64,000 nt of DNA, from the NCBI GenBank assembly GCA_021234155.1, contig JAJEKV010000015.1, positions 5,651,194-5,715,193 of the forward strand, written 5' to 3'. Positions 22,521-34,615 of this stretch are shown here, in pieces. The first letter of the stretch is position 1. Each line of letters opens with the position of its first letter. The DNA is from Isoetes taiwanensis (Eukaryota > Streptophyta > Lycopodiopsida > Isoetales > Isoetaceae). The notes below the pieces were generated by a model. It saw only the letters and a list, made by a program, of their open reading frames with translations. It did no database searches and was not told the DNA's origin. Made by a program: the position numbers and the translations under genes.

Positions 22521-23855
22521 CCTTCTATATAAACATTATCTTACTAATCTCAATATCAAGATATCTACACAAGACAAAACTTTGTGTAGTTATTACATTG
22601 CATTTAACTTATCTCAATGAGACATATTAAAGCTTGCAACAAATTTTCTCATGTGCACTGCCCCTAAATGAATGCCAGAATGATGTACTTTTAGATTATA
22701 TAATTTATGTAGTTTTACGGGGTCCACATCCCTGATTTATTTAACTTAGCTGGGCTACTAGCTCATTCCTAGGTATGAATGCGTGCATTTGACCATAGCC
22801 TAAAGGCTGCTTTTCCCATCATGGCCGATGATTTCGTATGTCCTATCATGCATACCCGATTATGCTCTTCTAGAGTGCCTACACCTGTTACCAGGAATGG
22901 CGAAATTCCTATCATGGCCATTGGTGCAGGTGCTTTTCCTATCATGCATCCTATGACAATTTACTAAATGATTTCTCTCTTCCCCACCTTGGCTCACTCG
23001 CCTCCTACAACTAGAATGTGCCTATTATAGAGCCTGCGTCGACGTAAAGGCGACCTGACCGTTGAATTACTTCTATGAATTCCAAAGGTAGAACTTGCCA
23101 ATGATGTCGAGGTTGATTAACTGAATGTCAATTTGTCCCTAAGATGCAGGTACGTTCAATCATAAGATTGAGCTCCCACTTTATTCGAAAAGAAAATGGT
23201 CCTGCACCCCTTCAATGGCGTTATCCAACGCACCCTATCCCCTCAATTGATGTTCGACCCAACATTATAGCTATTTTCTCCCCTTAAGAAGTTGCACGCT
23301 TCTTACTTAAAACGTTTAATTTATAAGCCTTAGCTAAACATATTTAAATGCCTCACATGATGGATGGAGCTATCATGTTTAACATATCTATCCCTTAAGT
23401 GATGGATTACCCAATTATTAGAGTAATTCTAACCCGCGAGGTTTTGTCATCATGACAATTCCTTTTGTCTCAAAAGACTATGTGATTAATATACTTCTTA
23501 TTTTAGATGTACCTTATATGTATTAATCAATTTTGCATTCTAGAAATTCCCCCTTTCTTAGTTATTTACTTTCTTGGAATATTCCTACCAATTGAAATAA
23601 TGCCATCGTAACAAGTTGGCCGGACTTGTTAGATTACTTCTTTTCTTTCAGTTGGATTACACGGTCAATAATCATCCTAGTAATGGTTTCTTCTTAGCGA
23701 GGTGATCAATCTCACTAAGTGATAGTTACTCCTATGCATTTCCTTCTCAATCTTTGATGCTTTACTCCCGGGGGAGCCATCTATGTAGTAAGGGATATGC
23801 CACCTGCGTTCATAGGGTTGTAAAAAAAACCCATAGTATATGCCTGTTTTTAGCT
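22521..23855. other. Non-coding interior of the LTR element
   Basis: No supported gene. The motif CCTATCATGSMC-like recurs between 22797 and 22950, which could be a worn tandem array. Confidence 0.4.
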
Positions 23856-24020
23856 AAAAAACCCCTCCCATACAGTGTTTGGATTTCTTTTATTTGCAGC
23901 CCCTCTCGGCTTTGTACGTCATATCATCATTTAAAAACCCCTCCCATACAGTGTTTGGATTTTGTTATATTTGTCATCCCTGTCGATTTTATACGGCATT
24001 TATTTATTCAAAAACCCCGC
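23853..24020. repeat. 77-bp tandem repeat, two copies and a partial third
   Basis: AAAAACCCCTCCCATACAGTG starts near 23856 and again near 23933 and continues into a third diverged copy near 24010. Confidence 0.65.
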
Positions 24021-24689
24021 ATGCACAATTGGATATGCCATTAAAAAGTTCCTCTTGTACAATTTTATGTAGCCTTAATGTTGCATCCATGTTCATACCT
24101 TTTTCATGATTAATAACATAACATGCTAATCAAGAAAATTGTGATAATTGATGCTAGGCTACTGTTTTGAATAACCCTATGTAATGTACAACTTAAAAAC
24201 TTGCCATGGCTGGGAGAAATTCATGTTTCTGCTGGATGACAATCATTGGTCACAATATCGAGATCTAAAACCAAATCCTAAACTAAATGGTTACCTTGAA
24301 ATCCTAAAACTCGATGTAACAATCCGACGATGCTCTGAATCCTTTGTGCCTATGTGCGGGACGGTCCCTATTTGTATCGTACCGCTTCCCCTCCTACCAA
24401 GCATAGACCCCCTTTCATGTATGTACCAAAACTTCAAAAAAAATTGTATTTTTATTGGCAGGTATACAAACGAAGATGCATTGAAATTGAAACCCTCCCA
24501 TTTACGCACGTGGTTTTGGAGGGTCTTCTAGGTGATACCCCCTTGGCTTTACTCAATCTTGGGACAATCCTTGCAACGAGAATATGTGGAAATGGAAATG
24601 CCTTCTAATCCCATTATGGATGTTATCGTCCATAAGATTATCCTACTCGACTATATGATTGTAGCTTCTCAATCTTGCTAGAAGCTCAT

Positions 24690-27600
24690 CCACTCGTTAT
24701 CTGCTGAAGCAGCAAGGTAACGTTCTTCCGACTTTGCTCGACACTTCGGGCTCCTCCTCGATGTAGAGGTCGACTTTCTTCATTAGAGGCCTCCCATTGC
24801 TAATGGTTTTGACGGCGTAGTTGTTGACTTGAAGTCTCCTATATCCCTTCCCAAAGCCTGAAGGTGGTGCCTTTGAAAAAAAATCCTCCACGTTGGATTC
24901 TTCATCTTGGCGGCTAAAGGACGACTTTGAATGTGATATTGTTGTGTCAACTCCATCAACATCTCTCTCATACCGAGTCCTTCTCTTATCAGTATCATCT
25001 TGCCTAAAGAGTATTAAGGATTTTGATTGCTTCACCCCTTCGAATTGTCTGGCATCTCTTCCTTTTGATCTGTTACACTATGGAAGGGAGGATATAACAC
25101 ATGAGATATATGTGCAAAGTTTATAGCATGCACAGTCATAATTACTACTAGAGCTATCAGGTCCCCTTGGTATCTCCCCTTGAGGTGCACACGTACTCCA
25201 TCTATCCTCTTATTTATGCTCTAGCTCGTACTCTCAGTAGGTCCGTTGATATGCTTGAGTCCTTGGATGTCTGTTGACTACAGCACAATACGCTTTTGCT
25301 TCACACTCTAACTAAAGATGTGATTGATGTTGATGCTTTGACATTCTGGTCTGTTTTCTGATCTTGTTCTTGGGCAAAGTTATCTTCCTTCACGATGTCT
25401 GAAGCTATTTGGAGATGTCTCTTGAAGTTGTGCGCATTTCCTTTGGCTAGACTCCCAAGGAGTTGTTCTCTTCATTAGTTATCTATCAAATTGTCAATCC
25501 TTGGGTTTGTTAGTTGATACGAGTTGCCATACCCTAATAAGGTTTCTAGTTGAATCTCCGATTCTTCGACTCGATGCGCCTAGTTGCTTCTCTATCTAGC
25601 TTGCAATCTTACTTGTTTAATCCCCTCGATCACATGCCTTGGATGTGGTCGCTTCTACGGTGCTATGTTGTCTTCTTGTCCTATGGTACCTTTCAGTGGT
25701 ACTTGATCGCGCTCAGCAATTTTGAACTTCATGTCGTCTCTATGGATGTCGTGGAAGTAGTCGATTGCTAGCACTTCCCCAGCTTCTGGTTTCTGGCTAT
25801 TTATCTGAATAAGGCATCATGGCTCCCCTTCTTGATGGCCATGTTGTCGGGATGATGGATCCTTATGTTGGCGTAGCTTGACCCTTGAGTTGAAGAAGTT
25901 TCTGCCCTAAATCTACTTTTGTTTTTGAATAGCATGGCTATTGTCTTGGTTGTCTTTTTGCCGAAGTGGTTCGATTGCTATCTTTGTCATTAAGGTGTCG
26001 AATGCTTCTATCTGGCATTGAGGTCCTACATTTCGGATATACAATCGGTGTTTTCTCTTCTAATTACTGGTAGGAGTACTTGACGAAGCCATCACCTAGT
26101 TGTTGAATGAGCATAGGCATAACCTATCATTGCGGTACCTTTTGTAAACCTTTTGTAAGTATATCTCCATCTAACACGCATGTTCCATACATCACCACAA
26201 GGTGGGATTATAGTCGTCGAGATGTTGCCTTCTCAGTTGGCTTGTTGATGGCGGGTCGTCCTGAAGAATTTCTCGACGTCTGTTGGCTTGAGGTCGTGGT
26301 CGCGGTTTCTGAAGATGTCTGGTCGTTCCTCCTTCTATTGTTGAGGACACTCGTGTTATAAGGTCGTCAAGTGTTGCCACTGCCATAAGAGGTATAGTTG
26401 CATCCCAAAGATGTCCTAGTGCAATGCCTAGATGGTGCAATGCTAATGATCTTGACATGACCGGTGTTATCTCTCATCTTGACATTGTGCTAGACAAGCA
26501 GTCTTCTACTTGAGGGCACTTCCCGAAGTTGTTTGGAGTCGAAGCTTCGCTTGGGCTCTGGTCATTTCTCCCTCTTACTTTCTCTTCCATTCAAAAACTT
26601 GACCTTGGGCTATAGCTGTTCTTCTTTGCTTTATCTTTTAGCAGTTGAAATGATGGAGTTTCTCGATCTAAATGCTAAACCCGTAAAAAATAACTCTAAA
26701 CTCATGTTTCTACACTATGTGTATGACCACCTGAGATATACAATAGACATATACACACTTACATTGTGGATTTCAATTCATCCATTTTTTCAAACTACAT
26801 AAGAGTATATACTTAAATGTTTATACTCCTTTAGGGTTTTCTTTCCTACTATCATGTTTGATTCTTCTTACTTGCTGCATATTCCTCATTCTGATTGACT
26901 CTGGATTCCTTGAGATGTTGCTGCTATAGTTGACCTTCATGTCCAATCTGAGCTCTTATCCAAGTTGCAAAGAATGTTCCTCGATGTGAACCCTTGCGTA
27001 GAAATTGATCCTCCTTATGCGGTGTGCATTTTCAAGATTGAAGATATGCAGTGTTGTTGATCGCTCAAGTAGGATCACCTGGTTGATGTAGTCGACCAGT
27101 CTTTGCATGCATTCGAAGCTCTGCAATAGCGATCAGCAGGTAGACAGTGTCATTTCTCCGCAGATTGAATTCTGGGCGCGACTCCTGTTGCTTGGACTTT
27201 GCTTCATTGCGAGATGCTTCCCCTGTGATTAGAAGTGTGGTCGTCCCCATTAGATCTATCACAACTCCTTTTGGTCGCCTTTGAGTTGTCTATACCTGCT
27301 GGTTGGGTCATCACCTTCATCCTTTGGGTCCGGTCCACTCGAGTCTCGCACTACTCGGTTAAAGCAGTAATCTTGTCTTTCCTTTGGTTTCCCAGGTGTT
27401 TTTAGATCTGGAACTCTTGTTTGAACAGACTAATCTCCTCCTTGATCTTGCCCTGATGTTGATATAGGCCTTCAAATCGAAGATATGCCTCCCCTGATAT
27501 GTGTCTCCTATCCATCATGATCTCCTATTTTTGAACCGATGAAGTCATGAAAGTCTTCCTACTAGTGGAAGGGAGTTGGAAGCTCATCCTCGTCGGTGGT

Positions 27601-28200
27601 GGGTGCTTTGTAATTGTCTAGCTCACTTTCTATATGCTCCTGCGTCGTTATGGATTCTCCTCTCGACAGAAGATTATGCTCTCCCACTCTAGGTCGTGAT
27701 GTTAATGCAGGCTTCACCGTCTAACATACTCCTGCATCTGTATGTTTCTGCCTTGCATTCTTCCTTTTGGAACTCATGTGCGTCGAGTCGATAAAGAGGT
27801 CGAGATCCTCGTTCTGATGTGGGCTCATGGATGTGGTAGTCAGAACCTTGACAGTCCAGAAGATTCTTGGACGTCGTTGATTACCCAATATTCTTCCATT
27901 CGATGAAGATTGATGATAGGCCGATGGTGACATGCGCTACTCATTTTGTTGGTAGAGGTGTTTGTCGGTGTGCTTCCTTCTCTCGGATTTGCCTTTGTAG
28001 TCTCCTCTCTTTGTCTGTCAATACGTCACCTGGGTCTTCAATGCCTTCAAGAAGTTGTGCCTCTTGCTCTTCTGTGGGTCTGGCCTCGTACTCTGAAAGC
28101 AAATGCTCGTATATCCTAGAATTTAAGGGCTCAAGTCAATGGCTGGTTAAAAGCTCAGCTACAACATTCTGAGCTCTCTAAGCAAGAGATATGGCTCGCG
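24690..28200 (-). pseudogene. Degenerate coding-like region, possibly the element's gag
   Basis: On the minus strand several short open stretches are charged and coding-like, for example a Glu/Arg/Gln-rich segment around 28110-27960 (TEEQEAQLLEGIED) and basic segments near 27800, 27200, 26400 and 25000. Position downstream of the PBS and orientation fit a worn gag, but no gag motif or zinc knuckle is clear. It could equally be an unrelated decayed gene. Confidence 0.3.
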
Positions 28201-28744
28201 CAATATTAATAGAGACATATCTATAGCCTTCAAGTCTATGGACATCAGGACATGTGGTCTGGCATGAACTGATCTTTGTTTTACCAAGCCTTCATGATGT
28301 TTGGGACATACTTTAAGATCCTAGCAAAGGTTGGTTTGGGGGGTCCAATACTATATAGGTGGAGTGACTTGGACAGCTCTAGAATCTAGCTCCTTTCTAG
28401 ATATCCTGCCAATAGGGAGTGTCAATGTGGCAGCTAAGTCAAACTGTATTGGCAAGATAACAAATTAGGTCAAGGTTTATGCCTTTGATATGCGCAGAGG
28501 TGGTGTACCAATACTTGATCTTGGGTTGCCATGCTAACGTCCTAATGGGGTATGTTTTATAAACAAACCCTAGTTTTGAAACTTTTAGGGTTTGAGCAAT
28601 TTTGGTCATTTTAAGATGGGTTATAACCTTTTTAGCTTAATTTGAGGTCATAAATGAGTTCTAAAATGTTTAATGGTCCTATTGCAACAAATTTTAGGTG
28701 ATTTGGAGCTGTCTAGATCAAGTTATGAAGGTTCGAAGTTTTGA

Positions 28745-29690
28745 CTACTCACGGCGTGCGCCATAGGCCCGAGTGAGATTCTCAGTTATGCTCCTAACGC
28801 ACGGCATGAGTATTGGCAGCCTGTTTGGTCCCCATATATTGCCAAATTAATGAAGTATGGGCATTTTCCTGTTCTACTCGATGAGTAGAGCTGAAAATAA
28901 CTTTGTCAACTCAATTTGGAGTAGGTTTGGGGTAGATCAGGGGTCGACTACTCGCAACATGTGCCACTGGCCCGAGTAAGATTCTCAGTCATGCTCCTGG
29001 CGCATGGCGTGAGTACTAGATGTTTGTTTGGTCATATTGAAGGTTCAAATCCTTCTTGAATCCTAAAAGAGAATTATATATCTTGCTAAATATATTAACG
29101 TGCATAAAAGATTATACCATTATCACACTAGCTCAAATTGTAAGTATATATAGTTGGCTAGGAGCCAAGAAGTCAAGGGTTCAAATCCCTTTCCTACCTT
29201 AAAACTGTCACATACTCTACATAAGAAACACAAGTCAAATAAGTAGCAGCATAGTGCTCTTGGCATGTTGATAAGATCATAGATTTGTTGCCAAGAGGTT
29301 AGAGGTTTAAATTCCTCAATTACACCAAAAAATATGTTGACATAAAAAAAAAAATAAAATAAAAAAAAAATCAATAAATAGTCAACTACTCACGACATGC
29401 GTCAGGAGGCCGATTGAGATTCTTAGTCAACTGCTAGATGCATGGCATGAGTAATAGCCTTTTTTAGCCCTTAATAATTTATTGTTTACTATTATTACTT
29501 AGTGTTCTGATAGATCTTCCTAGCTCAATTTCAGATTTTAAGCTTACTTAACCTATCATATTATAGTTTAGACCTATCATTCCTAGTCAACTATAGTCCA
29601 CTGCTTATGGTGTACGCCAGAAGGCATTCTAGAATTTCCAAAAGTGTGATGGGTGCACTGCATGAGTAGTTGCATCCCTGATGGCAAAAA
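28745..29690. repeat. Hairpin-forming repeat, four diverged copies
   Basis: Copies start at about 28745, 28948, 29381 and 29600. Each begins with a CTACTCACGGCGTGCGCC-like block and ends with its near reverse complement GCGCACGGCATGAGTA. Together they could form a 16-bp stem with a loop of about 36 nt. The spacing is 203, 433 and 219 bp. Confidence 0.7.
29030..29375 (+). mobile_element. tRNA-like SINE, possibly trimeric, with A-rich tail
   Basis: Three B-box-like motifs (GGTTCAAATCC type) occur at about 29039, 29177 and 29302, each 125-140 bp apart. A-box-like sequences precede the second and third (TAGTTGGCTAGGAGCC near 29151 and CTTGGCATGTTGATAAG near 29258). An A-rich tail follows at 29341-29370. 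This is the layout of a tRNA-derived SINE with tandem heads. It is too diverged to be a functional tRNA. Confidence 0.5.
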
Positions 29691-29876
29691 ATAATAGGTT
29701 CTATTAGAATTCAAGCTCATAATGTCTACATTTTCCAAGCTTATACTATGATGGGGAACAACGATTCACCCATTATTTGAGGTTTTTGCTTGGAATTTCA
29801 GCTCCAAGACTAAATATCTAGACTATTAGTACTACTGAAAATGGCCAGTGCTCGATCTAGATCAACCAAGATCATT

Positions 29877-29888
29877 GCTCTGATACAA
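29877..29888 (-). other. primer binding site of the 18.2-kb element
   Basis: The minus strand reads TTGTATCAGAGC one base inside the LTR end. It matches the initiator tRNA-Met complement except for one base (T for G at position 2). Confidence 0.82.
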
Positions 29889-29889
29889 T

Positions 29890-31347
29890 TGTGACGTCCC
29901 CTGCTCGTATACGATGCCCCATACGTATAGAACTGGAGTTCATCCCTCCTGTCTGCGCAAGCCTGCTAACACGAGGCCGCCTGCCTATCATCGGGCTCTT
30001 GATGGTGAGCAAGAACCCAACGGGAAAGAATAGATGTGTCATTCGTCCCGTCTCCTTCAGAATCTACCTAACTGCGGAAGCGCATAAACATAAGCACAAG
30101 CCATCGCATCACATCAAATACATAACCACCTCGAAGGGTGGGATCACCATAACATAACATATGAAACAACAATATCAATAGTATCAATAAAGAGGGGAAA
30201 TCTTACCCAAGGCTCAGATTCATGGGGATCAACTGACGACTTGGAGTCTCCAGAAGTCAATGCAGACAAAATTCATAGCAAATGGATATGGCTGACATAA
30301 GAACGTGGCCCTTGGGTAGTCCACTCCATCTGCCTCTTCTGTGCATACTTTGCAAATAGGCTGAAAAGTATTGGGGATGTGACTTTAGCCTACCGGGTGA
30401 AAAGTCAGAGGGACTAGTCCTGGGTTGCATCTTCCCAGTCCCAATTAGGCAGGAGGTGATCACTTCCCTCTAGAAGATCCATGCCAACTGCAGGCGAGGT
30501 AGAGAGCCACTGCTCGTCTACGACTTGAACCCCACTGAGGCGACGCATCACCTAGGAGGTGTCGAGCCCATACCTTGCCCGCACTCAGTGGCAAGCTATT
30601 AGGCCTAGTCCACAATGTTCCCCGACTGTCGCTACGCACCAGCGGGATCAACTGTAGCTGGACAAGCCTTCCTTATCAGCCAGTCTAACCCCGCCACCCA
30701 CAGCCAGGCAGGCTCCTATGCACATGCCGCATTTATTGGGTACTAATGAAGCTATCTAGGAACATCATATACGAAGGCTTTGGGTCTCTACCCGCCTTTC
30801 CAATACACAAGAGTTGCGCACAGAGCAATACAATATCATCCGACAAACTAAAACAACAGAGTAAAGATCTAATGATCTACAACTAAGAATAGTTGCAAAT
30901 CTGGCCTAATGCCGATCGGGAAGCTGGTACTACATAACAGATCAACTACATAACGGATCCTTGGTTCGCCCCAAGTCCTCAGAATGCGTCCATGCTGTCG
31001 GAATGGGCTGAGATGCCTTGACGATCCGCGTCGGAATGCGAGCTTCCGCGCTTGAGCAATGCGCTGGAATCCAAAAAGGGGGCACTTTTAGGGTTCCTGC
31101 CTCTTTATGCCCACATTTTCAGTTTAGGGACTAATGGGCCATATGGCTCATATGGGGTATTGCCATGTGGAAATATAGAATATATTCACATGTTGCATAA
31201 CATGTGCAATATAATGGGTTCTAATGGTTGTGTCCCATGGTACAACCATTTACGGTCGTCGTGTATATGTCGTCGTAGTCGACATGTACTAGTGACGTGG
31301 TAGTATAATATATTTATTTATACCGTATATTATGCTATAACGTCACA
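29890..31347 (-). repeat. 5' LTR of the 18.2-kb element, uninterrupted
   Basis: A 1,458-bp block with ends TGTGACGTCC and ACGTCACA, colinear with 13145-13366 plus 15632-16835. A second internal TA-rich motif near 31310-31330 (TTTATTTATACCGTATATTA) may hold promoter signals. Confidence 0.9.
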
Positions 31348-31353
31348 CCTGTA

Positions 31354-33060
31354 TATATTAGCATACCAAAGATCCAGAGTCTCAATGAACCCTTGTAATA
31401 CTCTATCATCCTGAAATGCTACTTGCTAATCTGCTTTCTCTTCTATTTTAGCACCACTACTCAAATAAGCACTTGGATTACGACCTTCTTGAGCCATCTT
31501 AACATACTTCAACTCAAACTCTTGTATAATAAGAGCCCATCTTGTAAATTTAGGATCTTGGATAGTCTTGTTGTAAATGCAGAGCGATGGGTTCACATCC
31601 ATATGAGTGTAAACATAATGTCCATTTGCTTAATTCAATTGTGAACGAAGAAGATAATATCGAAATTTGTTCAAGGCCCACTTCAATACCAAACCAAGAT
31701 GGTCCACATGAGTCCATTTCTGCTCTTGTGGAGTTAAAACCCTATTGGTATAGTAACTCAAATCATAAAGCTTTTGCTGATTTTTCTGGCATAGTGTGAC
31801 AGCCAAAGCTTGTTCCCAAGCTGTGAAGAATAAATAAAGTGCTCACTGATTCACTGATAAAGTCCTCTCTTTCAAATTTCCAAGACACTATTCAAATGCC
31901 TCTTGAGCTTTCTCCTTCCATCTAAAATTCTACCTGTGCTTCATAGAATCCACAAGTGGCTGGGTTACTTTAGTGCAAATATCTCCTGTTAGAGCCGAGT
32001 CGACCATATAAGCTTCTCACTTGTGATACGTTTGTAGGTGGTTTTATCTTCTCCAAAGCTGCAATCTTACCATATCCACTTATAAACCATTTTCTAAAAC
32101 ATAATTGCCCAGTAATTTCCCTCATCTAGTGAAGAAAGTACGCTTCGCAGGTTTGAAACTTATGCCATAGAATATACACCTTTCAAAGACTTTTCTAAAA
32201 TGATCCAAGTGACCCTTTTTTTTATTAGAAAATACTGTTAAATCATCTATAAAGACTCTCAAAAACTCTAAAATATTATGAAAAGCATATGCCATAGCCC
32301 GTTGAAATGTGGCTGGAGCATTTGTGAGGCCAAAAGATAAACCTTATAAGCACAGATGCCAAATGGTGTTCGGAAAGCTGTCATTGCTTGGTGTGGTAGA
32401 TAGATTTGGATGCACCATAACACATTGCTGAAACTAGGACTTCAAATCAATTGCTTGTTGATATAAGCCTCTTAAATTAACATTAAAAACCTGAAATTGA
32501 TCCATAAGTTGTTGACACATCAACAAAGAGTCTCCAAAAATAGTCAAATCCTCAATACGCTTCTTCTATAACAATCTTCTTCTTATGCCCATATATTATA
32601 AAGACTCCTACACCTCCATAATTCTTCAGTTTAGAGAATGCACCGTCGAAAAATGTTTGTCTTCTATAGTGGGCTGATTTTCGTTTGTCCCATTTATGCT
32701 TCACATCAAAATCAATATCTCTACTTGATCATGAACAATACGTATTGACATAAAGTCTCATCAACTGGTTTTCGTATGGACTTGTCATTCGTGTTTATAA
32801 TAGTTTCTTGTAATTCACAATCACAAATATTTTCAAGTCTTTGGAGATACTTGACTGCAACTTGCTGTTGTAAATGATATATTTCTGAAATTTGGGTACC
32901 TCGATCTTCCTTTCACCCACTTCCAAGACATGAAAACAACTAAGGCCTTGCTGCCCTGACACTGTAGCATCCTCTTTGCTGATTTCTAACAATGGGCTGC
33001 TCAAAGAAGGATTGCAAAGAAAGGTGCCATTTGCTGATTTCAGAGGAGGATCTATAGTAA
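31354..33060 (-). pseudogene. Ty3-gypsy reverse transcriptase / RNase H half
   Basis: The minus strand has the RT blocks TAFRTPFGICAY near 32380, FGLTNAPATFQRAM near 32320 and the catalytic FIDDL near 32245. The RNase H region follows toward 31480 (PKFTRWALIIQEFELKY), ending in LWYANIYR at the junction 31354. A further RNase H-like segment (DGAFSKLKNYGGVGVF) near 32640 lies upstream of RT, out of the usual order, so the element is rearranged or two copies overlap. Many stops are present. The reading continues at 13138 beyond the inserted 18.2-kb element. Confidence 0.85.
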
Positions 33061-33672
33061 CCTTGTATTCCCCTTAAAAGATGTTCATTTCACACCTCCT
33101 CCATGAAATTCCAACTTGCATAACAGCTAGCTATGTCTGGCTCAGTCACAAAGTATAAGTTTCAGCGAAACTTTTAGTGGCCCCGGCGGGCCATTTGGCC
33201 ACAAATTACAAGTTCAGGCGAAATGCAATGGCCGGCTCGAGTAGGATGCCTTACCTACGGACTACCTGCAGATTCGCCATTTCGTGGCACTTTATTGCCT
33301 ATTACGATATTAGAATGACCAATTAGATGTTTGCTAATTGGAGTGGTATCGACTTTGGGGCCAATTTAGTCCCAAGTGAGAATTAGATATGCTTATGGAA
33401 TGGCCATTTAAGCCACTTGGCCAAATCCTCTAATGCCTTAAGTTTGCCAAATCTTAACTCATTAAAAGGCCCCCTCATAAATTCGTCACTTATGAGGGGC
33501 CAACATTATTAGACATTTTTATTCCTAAATATATCTACCAACTAAGAATAATCCCGCTCTTTTGAAAAATCAAATGTCGAGGCATTTTTCAATCCTCTTT
33601 ACGAAGATTCCGTCATCCGATTTCCGATTCTCCCTACCAGCAATCTGTGCATTATCGAAATGCATAATAGCG
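33061..33672. other. Interval without recognisable gene
   Basis: Mixed sequence with GGCGAAA and GGCCAAATGG motifs near 33170-33240. It is somewhat like the inserted block at 12.4-13.1 kb. Nothing here can be annotated as coding. Confidence 0.4.
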
Positions 33673-33687
33673 AAAAATTGCCATTTG

Positions 33688-34196
33688 CCATAAGGTTGAG
33701 TGCTGCGCACATCGGAGCACTCCCTATAGTACTGCTACAGCATCTGGCATGGCCATCACTACATTCGGGAGAGAGGAGCGTACAGAGGATCCTTAACTCT
33801 TGCTTGGTGGCAGATCAGTGCACTTGGCTGTCCCGTTCTTTTATGGCTTTCTAACTCAAGTCTGGGTTCTTCTGTTTATCTTAGGGCCAACCTTTTTGAA
33901 GCTGTGATGCAATTGGGGCACAGGGAAAGACAAGAGCTGTGCTCCCATAGTATCTGTCTGGCGAAGAGGCCGGGTAGCTCTTGTCCAGTAGTTGGCCCTT
34001 GTTGCATCACTAGAGTCTAGGAACCTAGTCCTCTTCTCCTGTAGTATCCTATGGAGAAGAAGTCGAGAGGGGTGCTAGGAGTACTAGACTCAGAGTGTGG
34101 ACTGCTATTCATGGATCAGAGAAGTGGTAGCAGTTTCATATTCAACTGTATGTACATAAATGTTTTATCATTCGAATAAATACAGATTCCTGCCTT

Positions 34197-34222
<26 letters not shown>
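33688..34222 (+). mobile_element. Short poly(A) retroposon with 15-bp target duplication
   Basis: Flanked by AAAAATTGCCATTTG at 33673-33687 and 34223-34237, about 535 bp long, ending in a run of some 27 A. The 3' end (AATAAATACAGATTCCTGCCTTC then A) resembles the ends of the two DUF4283 retroposons. No intact ORF. It could be a 5'-truncated LINE tail. Confidence 0.75.
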
Positions 34223-34226
<4 letters not shown>

Positions 34227-34230
<4 letters not shown>

Positions 34231-34311
34231 CCATTTGAGCTACACATTATTAGATATTTTGTTCAAAAATTGCCATTTGAGCTACACATTATTAGATATT
34301 TTGTTCAAAAA
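34227..34311. repeat. 42-bp tandem duplication
   Basis: ATTGCCATTTGAGCTACACA and its continuation are present twice with a 42-bp period, then a partial third start at 34311. The unit contains the target duplication of the adjacent retroposon. Confidence 0.8.
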
Positions 34312-34615
34312 TTGCAGCCACATTAGAAAAAAATAGGAAAAATGGTCAGTTCATGCAACACTTTTGGGGGCATATTTTACAAGGAATGGCCAATTCATTA
34401 TACTTATACAAAATTATAGGTCCCTTAAAATTTTCCCTGATAAGTTTCAGCAGACACACTCTCTGGAAATTTCAAACTATGAAATTCAAAATTGCTTCCA
34501 CCTCATATACATTGCGCAAGACATGTCTTATAACTCCCATAAGCTGCATCTTCATTTGATTGAATGCTTTGAACACCATAGTTGTCGGTTCCATCATTTT
34601 CATCCAACTTGAAGC

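Larger units (their letters stand above)
13145..31347 (-). mobile_element. 18.2-kb non-autonomous LTR retrotransposon (LARD-like)
   Basis: Two LTR copies (13145-16835, interrupted, and 29890-31347) both begin TGTGACGTC and end ACGTCACA. The outer flanks carry an identical CCTGTA (13139-13144 and 31348-31353), read as the target-site duplication. Orientation is minus: a PBS lies at 29877-29888 beside the right LTR and a polypurine tract at 16836-16846 beside the left one. The 13-kb interior has no recognisable reverse transcriptase, integrase or protease. That fits a large retrotransposon derivative moved by another element's enzymes. The uninterrupted LTR is 1,458 bp. Confidence 0.87.

Noticed and set aside
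24184-25035. Protein-coding gene from overlapping short ORFs
   Set aside because: Frames on both strands are short, without domains, and change often. It is at best worn retroelement sequence.
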